From Betaproteobacteria bacterium (GTDB lineage: Bacteria > Acidobacteriota > Terriglobia > Acidiferrales > UBA7541): 64,000 bases of DNA. Shown one piece after another: positions 33,339 to 43,068 of the stretch. The stretch covers positions 46,947-110,946 of the forward strand of contig CAJCHZ010000088.1 of the NCBI GenBank assembly GCA_903970165.1, read 5' to 3'. The position numbers and the translations under genes are program-made. The notes below the pieces were generated by a model. The model was given only the letters and a program-made list of their open reading frames with translations, was not told where the DNA came from and searched no databases. Within the stretch, counting starts at the first letter, position 1, and each line of letters starts with the position of its first letter.

Positions 33339-36202
33339 GAAGCGACCAATCCTTCGATTTCCGCGAGCGCTTCGCTGCACCGCTCGCAAATTCCAGGGTA
33401 CCGCGCATTCTCTCCTACATGCGTCGAGTAGTTCCAGCAACGTTCGCACTTTTTCCCTGACGCCGCGATGACGCGGATCGCCAATCCCGAAATAGCTTCC
33501 GAGCGGAAGGCCTCCGCGTGCGGCACGCGCGCGCCGGAAGCCCCTCCGGCTTCGGCGGGAAGCTCCACTTGGGAAACGATAAACAACGCGGGTAACGAGG
33601 ACGCATATTTCTGGAGGCGTCTCAGGAGACGCGCCTCGGCCTCCGGCGTAAATAGTTCAAAAATGATCTTCGCTTCGAGGCTGGAATTAATGCGCTTCGC
33701 GTTCCGCGCCTCTTCCAAAGCCTTTAGCACTTCATTCCGAACTCTTGCGAGCACTTCCCAATCCGCGGCAGCCACGGCATCAAGGCCCGTTCGAAAATCC
33801 TCGGGTTCCGGGAATCGTGCAAGGTGTACGCTTTGCGGATCGCCGGAAATTTTTGGCAAGTGACCCCAGATTTCCTCCCCGGTGAATACCAAAATAGGTG
33901 CCAGGAGGCGTACCAGCGCGCTGGAGATTTTCCATACCGCCGTCTGTGCCGAACGCCGCGAATGATTCTTCGCCGCCTTCGTATAAAAGCGATCCTTGAG
34001 CACGTCAAAATAAAACGCGCTCAGGTCCACGACGCAGTAATCATGAATGGCGTGATACACCCGGTGGAAATCGTAGGCCGCATACCACTCGCGGCATCTC
34101 CTCACCAGCTCACTTGTGCGTTCGAGCATCCATCGGTCCATCTCATCAAGCTGCTCGTTGGGAACAGCATCGCGCACCGCATCGAAATCGAACAAATTCC
34201 CAAGCGCAAACCGAAACGTGTTTCGAGTCTTCCGGTACGCCTCGCTGAGCTGGGTCATAACCCGCTCGCTCATTTTCACGTCGGCTTGATACTCCTGCGA
34301 AGCCACCCACAAGCGCAAAAGGTCCGCGCCCCACTTCTCGCAAATTTCGCTGGGCAACACCGCATTCCCCAGCGACTTCGACATCGGGCGTCCATGTTCA
34401 TCGAGCGTCCATCCGTGCGTAACAACGGTGCGATAAGGCGCATGGTCCCGCAGACCCGTGGCAATCAGCAACGAACTCTGAAACCACCCGCGATATTGAT
34501 CCGGCCCTTCAAGATAAACATCCGCCGGCCACTCATCCGCTTTCAAAACGGCAAGATGAGAAGACCCTGCGTCAAACCACACGTCAAGAATGTCGTTCTC
34601 CTTGCGCCACGCCGCAGCCCCGCACGCGCATTTCGTTCCCGCCGGCAAAAGCTCGTCGGAACTATGCTTGTACCAGGCGTCAGCTCCTTCCCGCTCAAAC
34701 CACGGCAGCACATTCCGCAGCGCCGCAAAATCCTCGAGTCGTTTCCCGCAACCATCGCAGTAGAAAACAATAATCGGCACGCCCCAAAACCGCTGCCGCG
34801 AAAGGCACCAGTCCGGCCTCTTCTCAATCATTTCGTGAATGCGTTCCTCGCCCCACGCGGGAATCCATTTCACATGTTTAATCTCAGCAAGCGCTTCCGC
34901 CCGCAAAGCCTTCTCTTCCCCGGACGCACGGTGATCCATCTTCAGAAACCACTGCTCCGTAGCTCGAAATATCACCGGGTTATGACAGCGCCAGCAGTGA
35001 GGATAGCTATGCGTATAACTCCGCAGCCCCAGCAGCGCCCCGCGCTCCTGCAGCATCTTCACGATAATGGGATTAGCAGCGAATACGTTCTTGCCTTTGT
35101 ATTCCGGCAACCCTTCCAGGTAAACGCCTTCATCATCAATCGGCGCATACGTCTCCAGGCCATATTTCTGCCCAGCCGCAAAATCATCCGCGCCGTGTCC
35201 CGGCGCGGTGTGCACAATTCCACTCCCTTGATCCAGCGTGACGTAATCCGCAAGAATCCCCGGCACCTGCATCGGCAAAAACGGGTGCTGAAATTTCACT
35301 CCCTCAAAATCCCGCCCCTTGTAATTCCCAATCACCCGCACATTTCGAATCCCGCACTCCGCCTGCAGCGCCGGCAAACGCTCAGCCGCAAGCAATAGCG
35401 CGCCTTTTTCAGTTTGCGCGACGACGTATTCGAAGTCACCGTGAAACGCCAGCGCCCGGTTGTGAGGCAAAGTCCACGGCGTCGTCGACCAAATCACCGC
35501 GCTCACATCCCCGGAAATATTCAGCGCTTTGCTTCTTTCTCCATCCACAATCGCAAACTTCACCCACACCGACGGGCTCGTAAAATCCTCATACTCCACT
35601 TCCGCCTCAGCCAAAGCCGTCGCGTCGTGAATGCACCAATAGACCGGTTTCCGCCCGCGGTAAACAAATCCCTTCTCCATAAAATCCAGCAGCGCACCTG
35701 CAATCGTTGCCTCGTAATCGTGGCTCATGGTCAGATAAGGATCATTCCACCGGCCAAACACGCCGAGCCGCTGAAAGTCCCGCTTGTGCTGCTCCACGTA
35801 ACGCGCCGCAAATTCCCGGCAAAGCCGCCGAAAGTCCGCAGGCGGCACTTCGCCTTTCCCGCCAAGCTCCTTTTCCACCTGCGTCTCGATCGGCAACCCA
35901 TGGCAATCCCAACCAGGCACATAGGGCGCACAAAACCCAGCCATGTTTTTCGACTTAACAATTACATCCTTCAAAATCTTATTCAGTGCCGTCCCCAGAT
36001 GAATCGTTCCCGTCGGATAGGGGGGCCCGTCATGCAAGATGAAACGTGGCTGCCCCCGGCGAGCCTCCAATATTCGCTCGTACAGGCGCGACTCCTGCCA
36101 AGCCGCAAGCTGTTTTGGCTCGTGCTCGGGCAATCCCGCCTTCATCGCGAAGTCGGTTTTTGGCAGGTTGAGAGTGCCCTTCAGTTCAAGTGGTTCGCCC
36201 AT
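33335..36202 (-). CDS. ileS: Isoleucyl-tRNA synthetase
   Basis: 955 residues. It charges tRNA-Ile with isoleucine. The class I signature 1 is HLGT (residues 68-71, in GPPYPTGTIHLGTALNKI) in place of canonical HIGH; the KMSKS loop reads PMSKS (about 606-610). VPGWDCHGLPIE, WSTTPWTLPHN (editing domain), FDAGSSH and DQYRGWFQSS are all typical. The C-terminal zinc finger CERCWNY...CERC is complete, so it is the bacterial type. The gene is antisense to several long spurious frames on the other strand. It is translationally coupled to lspA. Confidence 0.96.
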   Translation of the reverse strand: MGEPLELKGTLNLPKTDFAMKAGLPEHEPKQLAAWQESRLYERILEARRGQPRFILHDGPPYPTGTIHLGTALNKILKDVIVKSKNMAGFCAPYVPGWDCHGLPIETQVEKELGGKGEVPPADFRRLCREFAARYVEQHKRDFQRLGVFGRWNDPYLTMSHDYEATIAGALLDFMEKGFVYRGRKPVYWCIHDATALAEAEVEYEDFTSPSVWVKFAIVDGERSKALNISGDVSAVIWSTTPWTLPHNRALAFHGDFEYVVAQTEKGALLLAAERLPALQAECGIRNVRVIGNYKGRDFEGVKFQHPFLPMQVPGILADYVTLDQGSGIVHTAPGHGADDFAAGQKYGLETYAPIDDEGVYLEGLPEYKGKNVFAANPIIVKMLQERGALLGLRSYTHSYPHCWRCHNPVIFRATEQWFLKMDHRASGEEKALRAEALAEIKHVKWIPAWGEERIHEMIEKRPDWCLSRQRFWGVPIIVFYCDGCGKRLEDFAALRNVLPWFEREGADAWYKHSSDELLPAGTKCACGAAAWRKENDILDVWFDAGSSHLAVLKADEWPADVYLEGPDQYRGWFQSSLLIATGLRDHAPYRTVVTHGWTLDEHGRPMSKSLGNAVLPSEICEKWGADLLRLWVASQEYQADVKMSERVMTQLSEAYRKTRNTFRFALGNLFDFDAVRDAVPNEQLDEMDRWMLERTSELVRRCREWYAAYDFHRVYHAIHDYCVVDLSAFYFDVLKDRFYTKAAKNHSRRSAQTAVWKISSALVRLLAPILVFTGEEIWGHLPKISGDPQSVHLARFPEPEDFRTGLDAVAAADWEVLARVRNEVLKALEEARNAKRINSSLEAKIIFELFTPEAEARLLRRLQKYASSLPALFIVSQVELPAEAGGASGARVPHAEAFRSEAISGLAIRVIAASGKKCERCWNYSTHVGENARYPGICERCSEALAEIEGLVAS

Positions 36203-36447
36203 TTATCCTGTTTGTTCTCAGTGAATGCATGACACACCGACACAACACCCTATCGTCCGGTCCTCTGCCGTCTATTCGTTCAGTTTCAGTTACTTCGCCA
36301 GAAACATCCTAAAGCGGTGTAATTGCGTATGTTACAATGATTGGGTGGCGGTGTCAGCGGCTGGGGTCGCGCAACCTTTCCGAGGTTGGCAGAATCTTAG
36401 CGTTCAGGGACGCCCAACGAAGGAAAGCTGCGTCTAAGCAGGGGGAG

Positions 36448-37668
36448 ATGGTGCCGGATCTAATCGTCAATCTCGTGCCGCCGGAAATTACCAAGCCCGG
36501 CGTGTCAGGCGCTAAATCCGAACCCGTTCCAGTACCTGACGCCGCAGTTCCCGATTTTGGCGCACCGGCCCTTCTGATTCCCGATAATTTCTGGTCTAAC
36601 CTCAAACAGTTTCTTACCGAGCGACCTGTCAAAGTGCAGAATCGCCCCGGCGCGCCTTTTGTCAAGCCATCGTTTGGCACCGGCGTAATGGACAATTTCA
36701 AGGATTTCCTCAGTTCGCGCCCCGTGCCCAAGGGGCCGGTCAACAGCCGGCTGGCCGTCTCCTGGGGGACGAATTTCGGCGGTTTTGGAAGTCGCATCAA
36801 GGAAGTCTTCTTTCCCACAAAGCTTCCCCCGGCTAACTTCACCAGCAAGCCCGTTAAAGTCCGCGACATCTGGACTAAGGACGAGAACTTCGGCTGGACG
36901 CAAGCCATTTCCATCGGCATCCATGCCAGTTTTTTTGCTCTCGTCATTTTGATCCCTTTGATTTGGCACTTCGGAAAGACCGAAGCCAAAAACAAACCTA
37001 CCGTCGACGTCACGCCCCTGGACCTTTCTCCCTATATGGCCAAGTTGCCCGCGGGCGCCAAAAAAGCTGGCGGCGGTGGCGGCGCCAATGACCATACGCT
37101 TGCCCCGGTAAACAAAGGTAAGCTGCCCAAGTTCCAGTACACACAGTTCACGCCGCCACAAGTAAAGCCTGTGAATCCCGATCCCAAGCTGGCCATGGAT
37201 CCGTCCCTGCTCGGGCCTCCCGATCTCAAAGTGCCCAACGTGAATGCTCCCACTTTCGGTGACCCGCTTGCCAATGGCATAAGCGATTCTCTCGGTCACG
37301 GTAATGGGACCGGCATCGGCAGTGGTACGGGCGGCGGTCTCGGTCCTGGCGAAGGCGGCGGCACCGGTGGGGGCGCGTTTCACGCAGGCGTTAATGGCGT
37401 CGGGATTCCCGAGTGCATCTATTGCCCTGCGCCTCTCTATTCGGATGACGCGCGCAAAGCGAAATACATGGGCTCTGTCGTTTTGCAGGTGACCGTTACC
37501 CCCGATGGTCGCGCGGTCAACATTTCCATCGTGAAGGATCCAGGCATGGGGCTCGGCGAGAAAGCGGTCGAGGCCGTGCGTACCTGGCGTTTCAAGCCCG
37601 CCGCCGGACCCAGTGGCAAAATTGTCCCTGTGATTGTACCCATTGAAGTAACGTTCCATTTGTACTGA
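36448..37668 (+). CDS. TonB-like energy transducer, long Gly/Pro linker, CxYCP motif
   Basis: 406 residues if started at ATG 36448; a start at 36337 (443 residues) is possible but would lie at a TACAAT -10-like box. Layout: a long cytoplasmic N-part with repeated F/W-x-N-x(K/R) segments (residues 1-150), one membrane helix (about 160-180), a periplasmic Pro/Gly-rich spacer (GTGIGSGTGGGLGPGEGGG, about 290-310), and a TonB C-terminal domain ending in VTFHLY. Just before that domain is CIYCPAPLYSDDARKAKY. TonB proteins pass proton-motive energy to outer-membrane receptors such as that at 58910. No ExbB/ExbD genes are nearby. Confidence 0.85.
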   Translation: MVPDLIVNLVPPEITKPGVSGAKSEPVPVPDAAVPDFGAPALLIPDNFWSNLKQFLTERPVKVQNRPGAPFVKPSFGTGVMDNFKDFLSSRPVPKGPVNSRLAVSWGTNFGGFGSRIKEVFFPTKLPPANFTSKPVKVRDIWTKDENFGWTQAISIGIHASFFALVILIPLIWHFGKTEAKNKPTVDVTPLDLSPYMAKLPAGAKKAGGGGGANDHTLAPVNKGKLPKFQYTQFTPPQVKPVNPDPKLAMDPSLLGPPDLKVPNVNAPTFGDPLANGISDSLGHGNGTGIGSGTGGGLGPGEGGGTGGGAFHAGVNGVGIPECIYCPAPLYSDDARKAKYMGSVVLQVTVTPDGRAVNISIVKDPGMGLGEKAVEAVRTWRFKPAAGPSGKIVPVIVPIEVTFHLY

Positions 37669-37864
37669 GCCCGCTTCTCCATTCCGTTCTGCATTCTGCT
37701 GCTCAACCTATTTCCGTTTGCCCGCGCGCTTATTTTTCTGCTCCTTGCGAATTTGTCTCAGTGCGGGCAACCAAACTTCGTTTCGATACTTCTGACTAGC
37801 ACGACTGGTGCCCGCCTCCGAATGCTGTAGGGCCGAATCGCGAGGCGGAGACGGAGGCCTGCCG

Positions 37865-38815
37865 ATGCGTGAGCCATTCCTGCGTTCTCTTTCCGGCAAA
37901 GATTCCGGCAATGATTCCACCCACGACGCCGCGGCCGATTCCTGGCTGAACCGCGTTCGGGAAAACCTGGCACAACTTCTTATCCCAACGCATTTCAAAC
38001 CTTCCTCCGCAAACGGCACCCCGATTCATCTCTTGAAGTTCGACAAATCGTTGCGTCCTGCCCGAGCACAAGGCGCGTCGTTTATCACGCACATCGCTGT
38101 CTTCGCCGGGATCATGCTCCTCATGGCCAAGGCAAACGATAGCTTGAGGCCGGGCACGCCGAATGGACGCACCCCTCCCCCAGTAAACATCTCGTCAGCC
38201 ATCATTCGAACCCTTACCAGCGCTGACGACGGCGGTGGTAAAGGCGGCAACCACAACTGGCTTCCTCCCACCAACGGTACTCCGCCACCTCGTTTCCCAA
38301 TCCTCCTCGTTCGGCCAACTATTCCGCAGAACCAAAATTCTGCGCTTCCCGTACCTCCGACGATCTCCACTGCCCCTGTACTCACCCCGACCGACAGAAT
38401 AGGCCTGCCTTGGATGCCAAGCGATACGCACTCCCCTGGCCCTGGCGACGGAAACGGTATTGGCGTCGGGGACGGCGATAAAGCCGGCTCCGGCGGACCA
38501 GAAGAATACGGCCCTGGCGGGTCCCGTGGCCCTTACGGTGTAGCCGCCACGCAGCCAGCCTGCGCCTATTGCCCCTATCCCACCTACACCGACGAAGCCC
38601 GCCACGGCAAAATACAGGGCTCGGTAACGCTGCAAGTCCTCGTAGGCGCGGACGGACGCGCGCAGGACATTCGCATCGTGAAAGGTGTCGGCTTCGGTCT
38701 GGATGAGCGCGCCATGGAAACCGTGCGGGGCTGGAAGTTCGTTCCCGGGCGCGACGCCGCTAAACACCCTGTAACCACATGGGTCACGGTGGAAGCCGTC
38801 TTTCGCTTGTACTGA
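37865..38815 (+). CDS. TonB-like energy transducer (paralogue of the preceding gene)
   Basis: 316 residues from the ATG at 37865. One membrane helix (about residues 78-95), a Pro/Asn/Gly-rich periplasmic spacer (100-225) with GPGDGNGIGVGDGD, then the motif CAYCPYPTYTDEARHGK and a TonB C-terminal domain (GSVTLQVLVGADGR, VRGWKFVPG, ending VFRLY). It clearly shares ancestry with the protein encoded at 36448: same order, same Cys motif, same ending. The spacers differ in length and sequence, as expected for fast-evolving linkers. Confidence 0.82.
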   Translation: MREPFLRSLSGKDSGNDSTHDAAADSWLNRVRENLAQLLIPTHFKPSSANGTPIHLLKFDKSLRPARAQGASFITHIAVFAGIMLLMAKANDSLRPGTPNGRTPPPVNISSAIIRTLTSADDGGGKGGNHNWLPPTNGTPPPRFPILLVRPTIPQNQNSALPVPPTISTAPVLTPTDRIGLPWMPSDTHSPGPGDGNGIGVGDGDKAGSGGPEEYGPGGSRGPYGVAATQPACAYCPYPTYTDEARHGKIQGSVTLQVLVGADGRAQDIRIVKGVGFGLDERAMETVRGWKFVPGRDAAKHPVTTWVTVEAVFRLY

Positions 38816-38922
38816 GCCAGATCGTCCGTTAGCGCCCGGCATTGCCCTCTGATGATTGATTCAAGCAACACACGCCATCGTTCCGCTGTCTGCTCACCAG
38901 ACAATCTGTTAGGATTTTCCGC

Positions 38923-39780
38923 ATGAGAAGAGCAACTGGTTTTTCGTTGGCCATCCTTGCCGGCTTGGGTTGCTTTGCGCTCGCCGCGGCGGCTCAAGAT
39001 TCCCCGAGCACTCTCGAGCTAACAGCTCGCCTCACACCGACGGCTGCGCGGCCGGAGCCGGTGCGGCAATTCACTTTCTACATTCTTACGAAAAGCTACG
39101 TGGAAATCACCAAGGACGTGGAAGCCGGAGACGCACTTCCGCCGCGAGATCAGTTCATTGATGGATTGACCGTCTCGAAGCAACTGAAGGTTTGGCTCAA
39201 AGCGCACGAAATTCTCGACCTTACAAAGCCTGACCTGGACACCCTCCTCACTCCAGACGACATCATGGATGTGCCGGAATTTCTGCTCGCCTATCAGCAC
39301 ACCAACAGTGGCGGCGTAACTCACGGTATCCCTGAGCCAAAATACAAAGAGTCGGACAAAACCCTGCATCCCGAGAAGTACGAAAAAGAGAAGCAGGCCT
39401 ACCTCGACGCGTTAAAAAAATTCATCATTGCCAATCGCATGACCATTTCCGGTGTGGAACTGGAGATGGAAGCCATCAATCCGCAGCGCAAGTGGGCTCT
39501 GTTGGAAAGCAACCGTAAAAACCGCGTGCAGCGCATGGCTCCTGAAGCCGCCCAAGTAAAATACCTGGTCACCAAGGTGGACACGGACCTCGAAGGCCAC
39601 GCGGTGATCCGCGGGCTTGCTCCGGGCAACTACTGGATTAGCTCCCTGAACCTAGACGCCAATGCCGGCGATGCCCGCGCGCGGTGGGATGTGCCCGTCA
39701 CCATCCAGCCCGGCCAGAATATCCACATCGAACTCACCAACCTGAACGCCACGGACACCCTGGCGGCTTCGGCACCGTAA
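38923..39780 (+). CDS. Secreted hypothetical protein with C-terminal beta (carboxypeptidase-regulatory-like) domain
   Basis: 285 residues from the ATG at 38923. It has a signal peptide (MRRATGFSLAILAGLGCFAL, cleaved after AAAAQ). The middle is helical and charged (residues 60-180). The C-terminus (KVDTDLEGHAVIRGLAPGNYWI, here abbreviated to GHAVIRGLAPGNYWI, then VPVTIQPGQNIHIEL) is the usual end of a carboxypeptidase-regulatory-like beta sandwich. No catalytic motif is evident. It lies 20 bp upstream of the terC gene and may be co-transcribed with it. Confidence 0.65.
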   Translation: MRRATGFSLAILAGLGCFALAAAAQDSPSTLELTARLTPTAARPEPVRQFTFYILTKSYVEITKDVEAGDALPPRDQFIDGLTVSKQLKVWLKAHEILDLTKPDLDTLLTPDDIMDVPEFLLAYQHTNSGGVTHGIPEPKYKESDKTLHPEKYEKEKQAYLDALKKFIIANRMTISGVELEMEAINPQRKWALLESNRKNRVQRMAPEAAQVKYLVTKVDTDLEGHAVIRGLAPGNYWISSLNLDANAGDARARWDVPVTIQPGQNIHIELTNLNATDTLAASAP

Positions 39781-39800
39781 GGCGCGAACCCCCAGCGGCC

Positions 39801-40718
39801 ATGGGCACCCCTCTCCTCTGGCTCGTCTTCAACCTTTTTGTACTCGCAGCGATTGCATTGGATCTTGGCGTCTTTCACCGCCGCCCTCACAAAATGAAAA
39901 TCGGGGAAGCCGTTACCTGGACACTCATCTGGGTTGGGCTGAGCTTGGCTTTCGGATTCGCCATGATGCAATTCTCCGGCCGGCAGCGCGGACTGGAGTT
40001 CTTCACCGGATATGTCATTGAAAAAGCCCTAAGTGTGGACAATCTCTTTTTGTTCCTGGTAATTTTCCGCGCCTTCGTTGTGGACGAAAAAATTCAGCAC
40101 CGCGTCCTGGAGTGGGGCATCTTAGGCGCGCTCGTGATGCGTGGACTGATGATTGCCGCCGGAGCGGGCCTCATCGGCGAGTTCAGCTGGATCCTCTATG
40201 TCTTCGGCGCGTTTCTCGTTTACGCGGGATTACACATGCTCTTCGCCAAGAAAAAAGAGATGCACCCCGAACAAAACGCCATCTCCCGGCTCGCCAGCCG
40301 CCATTTGCGCGTCACAAAGCAATATCAAGGCAGCCGCTTCTTTGTGCGCCAAAGCGGAAAACTGTTTGCCACGCCGCTCTTCGTGGTGCTCCTCATTGTG
40401 GAGATTACAGACATCACCATGGCCGTTGATTCCATCCCCGCCATCTTCGGTATCACACGCGATCCTTTTATCGTCTACACATCCAATGTGTTCGCCATTC
40501 TCGGTCTGCGCTCCATGTACTTCCTCCTCGCGGGAGTCCTCGGCCGCCTGCGGTTCCTCACGACCGGCCTGTCCGTTGTCCTCGCCTTCATCGGCGCAAA
40601 AATGATTCTCGAGCCATGGGTCCACATCTCCGTCGAAACTTCGCTGGCAGTCGTCGCCGGAATACTCCTGGCCGCTTTGGCCGCTTCCCTCCTGTTCAGC
40701 CCAAAAGAGAGCAAATAA
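39801..40718 (+). CDS. TerC-family integral membrane protein
   Basis: 305 residues from the ATG at 39801, with eight or nine membrane helices. Family signatures: DLGVFHRRPHKMKIGEA near the N-terminus, FFTGYVIEKALSVDNLFLFLVIF (quoted in part: EKALSVDNLFLFLVIF) and VVLLIVEITDITMAVDSIPAIF (quoted in part: EITDITMAVDSIPAI). The intramembrane Asp and Glu residues are the proposed metal-ion site. Members (Alx, MeeF/MeeY) export manganese; earlier work linked TerC to tellurite resistance. No yybP-ykoY-type Mn riboswitch can lie directly upstream, since only 20 bases separate it from the previous gene. Confidence 0.92.
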   Translation: MGTPLLWLVFNLFVLAAIALDLGVFHRRPHKMKIGEAVTWTLIWVGLSLAFGFAMMQFSGRQRGLEFFTGYVIEKALSVDNLFLFLVIFRAFVVDEKIQHRVLEWGILGALVMRGLMIAAGAGLIGEFSWILYVFGAFLVYAGLHMLFAKKKEMHPEQNAISRLASRHLRVTKQYQGSRFFVRQSGKLFATPLFVVLLIVEITDITMAVDSIPAIFGITRDPFIVYTSNVFAILGLRSMYFLLAGVLGRLRFLTTGLSVVLAFIGAKMILEPWVHISVETSLAVVAGILLAALAASLLFSPKESK

Positions 40719-40770
40719 CTCCATCGCGGTGGGCCGACCAGCGAAGAACCGCTTCAAGTATTCGCGCAGC

Positions 40771-41484
40771 CTAGTGGCAGGTTCCGTCGTCCACAAACTG
40801 CCCCGTCGCTATCATCGCTCCCAGCGATCTGCCGCAAGCAACCGCGTTCTGATCCATCGGATCGCTCTTCAACGCATCGGGCGCGATATAGTCCAGGTTG
40901 GCACGCTCAGCCACGTACTTGTCGTTCAGCTGTTTCATTCTGTCGAAGATACTGGCAATGGCCTGAGCCGCGTTCCGGTCGGAATCCGTCCTGGCCGCCA
41001 CCTGCGCTAGCCGCAAATTGGTCGTAGCCTGCGCCTGATACGTCCCGAGCCACGCCTGCCCCACCGGAAACTGATTCTCAATCGCGCTCGCTAAGGCGCT
41101 GTGCCACTCGCGAATTGTGCTCAGCGCCTCGATGGCCGACCTCGAAAACTCTCTCGACAACCCTGTCTTCGGGGCGCTGGCATCCGCCGCCATGGCGTTT
41201 TCACCTCCCGCCAGCAGAGTCAACGTAACCTGATCCCCATTGAAGCTGAGCGATCCGTTCGCCACCCTCGCCAGCGCCTCGATCTCAACGTAGTTTTTTC
41301 CATTGACCTGCGTCACAGGCACATTCCCCGAATGACCATTAACCGTCAGGAAGGCAAGCCGCCCCTGCGATACGAGCATCACCGGCGCGATCAAGGCCAG
41401 CCCAATCACGGCCAAAACGATTGGGCCCAACTCTCTCCTGCTCAGCGCTAAATTCTTTGCAATACGCGGCATTTTCTTGCTCAT
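40771..41484 (-). CDS. Membrane-anchored hypothetical protein
   Basis: 237 residues from the ATG at 41484, preceded by GCGGGAG. One N-terminal membrane segment (about 20-40), then a short beta region (VNGHSGNVPVTQVNGK, YVEIEALARVANGSL) resembling a copper-amine-oxidase-type stalk domain, then a long helical region (110-200). The Cys pair near the C-terminus (VACGRSLG and DGTCH) may form a disulfide. I do not recognise a function. Confidence 0.65.
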   Translation of the reverse strand: MSKKMPRIAKNLALSRRELGPIVLAVIGLALIAPVMLVSQGRLAFLTVNGHSGNVPVTQVNGKNYVEIEALARVANGSLSFNGDQVTLTLLAGGENAMAADASAPKTGLSREFSRSAIEALSTIREWHSALASAIENQFPVGQAWLGTYQAQATTNLRLAQVAARTDSDRNAAQAIASIFDRMKQLNDKYVAERANLDYIAPDALKSDPMDQNAVACGRSLGAMIATGQFVDDGTCH

Positions 41485-41639
41485 GGTTTGCTCCCGCTGA
41501 AATTCATTTCTGTTCCTGAGTGTACCTCACGGCGCCCACGCGAACCTGTGTGCTTGTGAACATCCACCTTACCGCGCGGACGCACTTGTTGTTAGAGTGG
41601 GGAATACAGAAATAGGGTGCGATTTCTCACAGGTGATCC

Positions 41640-42758
41640 GTGCCTAACCGACCGTCTGCTGTTGACTCCATCAACCCGGCGCTGCTCCGGACGAAACAAT
41701 TGTTGCTCCAGCCATTCCGCTTTGGCCTGTGGGCTCGGTTGGCCGTCGTGGCCATCATTACCGGAGAGACCGGTAGTGGAGGTGGCGGTGGTCTCTCCAA
41801 CCTGGGCAGCGTCATTAACAATCGCGGCGAAAAACGATTTGCCGCCGCTGCTCATTTCCTGAGTGACCCCGATTGGAGCCAAGTTCAACCGTATCTGCCT
41901 TGGATTGTGCTGGGATTCCTGTTGCTGGCCGCCGTGCTCTTTTTGTGGATCTACAGCGATTGCGTTTACCGCTTCATTCTCCTGGACTCGGTCCTGACCG
42001 GCGACTGTCGCTTGATCGAAGGCTGGCGGCGCTGGAAACACGCCGGCCGGCGCTACCTGCTGTGGGTCATTGCGTTCGGCTTCACTTCGCTGGTCGTCTT
42101 CGCCGCCATTGTGGGAGTTCCCCTATTGCTCGCCTTCCGCGCGGGCTGGTTTGAAAAACCGGACCAGCATCTCCTGGGGCTGGTGTGCGGCGGTCTGCTG
42201 TTCGTTCTGGCACTGCTTGTTACGGTGGCAGCGCTCGCAATCATCGATCTCTTTGCGCGGGATTTTCTCATTCCCGTGATGGCGTTTGAGGACGTCGGAG
42301 TAGTGGACGGCTGGGAACGGCTGATGGGTATGATGGGCCCCGAAAAAGGCGCGTATGCCCTCTACGTATTGATGAAGATAGTTCTGAACGTGGCAAGCGG
42401 ATTTATTTTCGCAGTCGTCAACCTTCTAGTCATTTTGGTTTTGCTAATTCCCTTGGCGATTCTCGGCGTGGCCGCGTTTTTTATCGGTCAGAGCGCGGGA
42501 ATGACTCTGGACGATCCATCAACCATGTTATTGCTCATCGCGTTCGGCTTGCTCATACTCGCGGGGATACTCTACGTGATCGGGTTTGTCTACTCGCCGG
42601 GATTGGTATTTTTTCAGGCCTACGCGCTGCTGTTTTTCGGCGCCAGATATGAGCCCCTCCGAAGCCGAATGTATCCAGCCCCACCAACTCCCGCGCCGCC
42701 AGCAGCTCCGGTCTTTCCGAACGATATGTTCACTCCGCCCGAGCCTTCGGCGGTTTAG
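41640..42758 (+). CDS. Polytopic membrane protein of unknown function
   Basis: 372 residues from a GTG at 41640. An amphipathic N-terminus (AVDSINPALLRTKQLLLQPF) is followed by about six to seven membrane helices (residues 90-330) and a Pro/Ala-rich cytoplasmic tail (APPTPAPPAAP). A Gly/Ser-rich loop (SGGGGGLSNLG) occurs near residue 46. The arrangement resembles DUF4013/glycerophosphoryl-diester-like membrane bundles, but no catalytic residues can be identified and no function is assigned. Confidence 0.7.
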   Translation: MPNRPSAVDSINPALLRTKQLLLQPFRFGLWARLAVVAIITGETGSGGGGGLSNLGSVINNRGEKRFAAAAHFLSDPDWSQVQPYLPWIVLGFLLLAAVLFLWIYSDCVYRFILLDSVLTGDCRLIEGWRRWKHAGRRYLLWVIAFGFTSLVVFAAIVGVPLLLAFRAGWFEKPDQHLLGLVCGGLLFVLALLVTVAALAIIDLFARDFLIPVMAFEDVGVVDGWERLMGMMGPEKGAYALYVLMKIVLNVASGFIFAVVNLLVILVLLIPLAILGVAAFFIGQSAGMTLDDPSTMLLLIAFGLLILAGILYVIGFVYSPGLVFFQAYALLFFGARYEPLRSRMYPAPPTPAPPAAPVFPNDMFTPPEPSAV

Positions 42759-42784
42759 CCGACCAGCGCGGAAGATAACTGAAA

Positions 42785-43051
42785 CTAGTCGTCGTCGAAC
42801 ATGACCTCATCAACAAAACACCACATCCAGCTTTCGCCGGGCTCGATAGACCGGACGATAGGATGCTTCGTGGCGTGAAAATGTTTGGTGGCATGCTTGT
42901 TCTTCGATGAATCGCAGCAACCAACGTGGCCGCAGCTAAGGCAAAGGCGCAGGTGCACCCACGTGTCCCCCATCTTGAGGCATTCTTCGCAGCCCTTTGT
43001 TTTTGGTTTTACTTTTTTAATCTGATCGAGATGGGTACAAACGTCTGCCAT
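42785..43051 (-). CDS. UBP-type zinc finger protein (stand-alone)
   Basis: 88 residues from the ATG at 43051 after a strong GAGGAGAGATC. It is nearly all zinc finger: CTHL near the start, GCEECLKMGD, WVHLRLCLSCGHVGCCDSSKNKH (quoted in part: LRLCLSCGHVGCCDSS), KHFHATKHPIVRS and EPGESWMWCFVD. These match the ZnF-UBP domain that, in eukaryotic deubiquitinases and HDAC6, binds the free C-terminus of ubiquitin. Bacteria of this kind have no ubiquitin, so the ligand here is unknown, perhaps another protein C-terminus. It starts 17 bp after the histidine kinase stop, as the third gene of the operon. Confidence 0.88.
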   Translation of the reverse strand: MADVCTHLDQIKKVKPKTKGCEECLKMGDTWVHLRLCLSCGHVGCCDSSKNKHATKHFHATKHPIVRSIEPGESWMWCFVDEVMFDDD

Positions 43052-43068
43052 GATCTCTCCTCAAAAAG

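Noticed and set aside
33824..35398. 524-codon open frame antisense to ileS
   Set aside because: Entirely within a certain gene on the other strand; Arg/His/Pro-rich composition typical of a GC-driven shadow frame.
36000..36010. IleRS HIGH motif written as HLGT, considered as a damaged enzyme
   Set aside because: The rest of the enzyme is intact and the HLGTALNKI form occurs, as I recall, in other bacterial IleRS; likely a lineage variant.
42785..43051. UBP-finger protein as evidence of a bacterial ubiquitin system
   Set aside because: No ubiquitin-like, E1, E2 or JAB-protease gene is nearby; only the ligand-binding fold is present.
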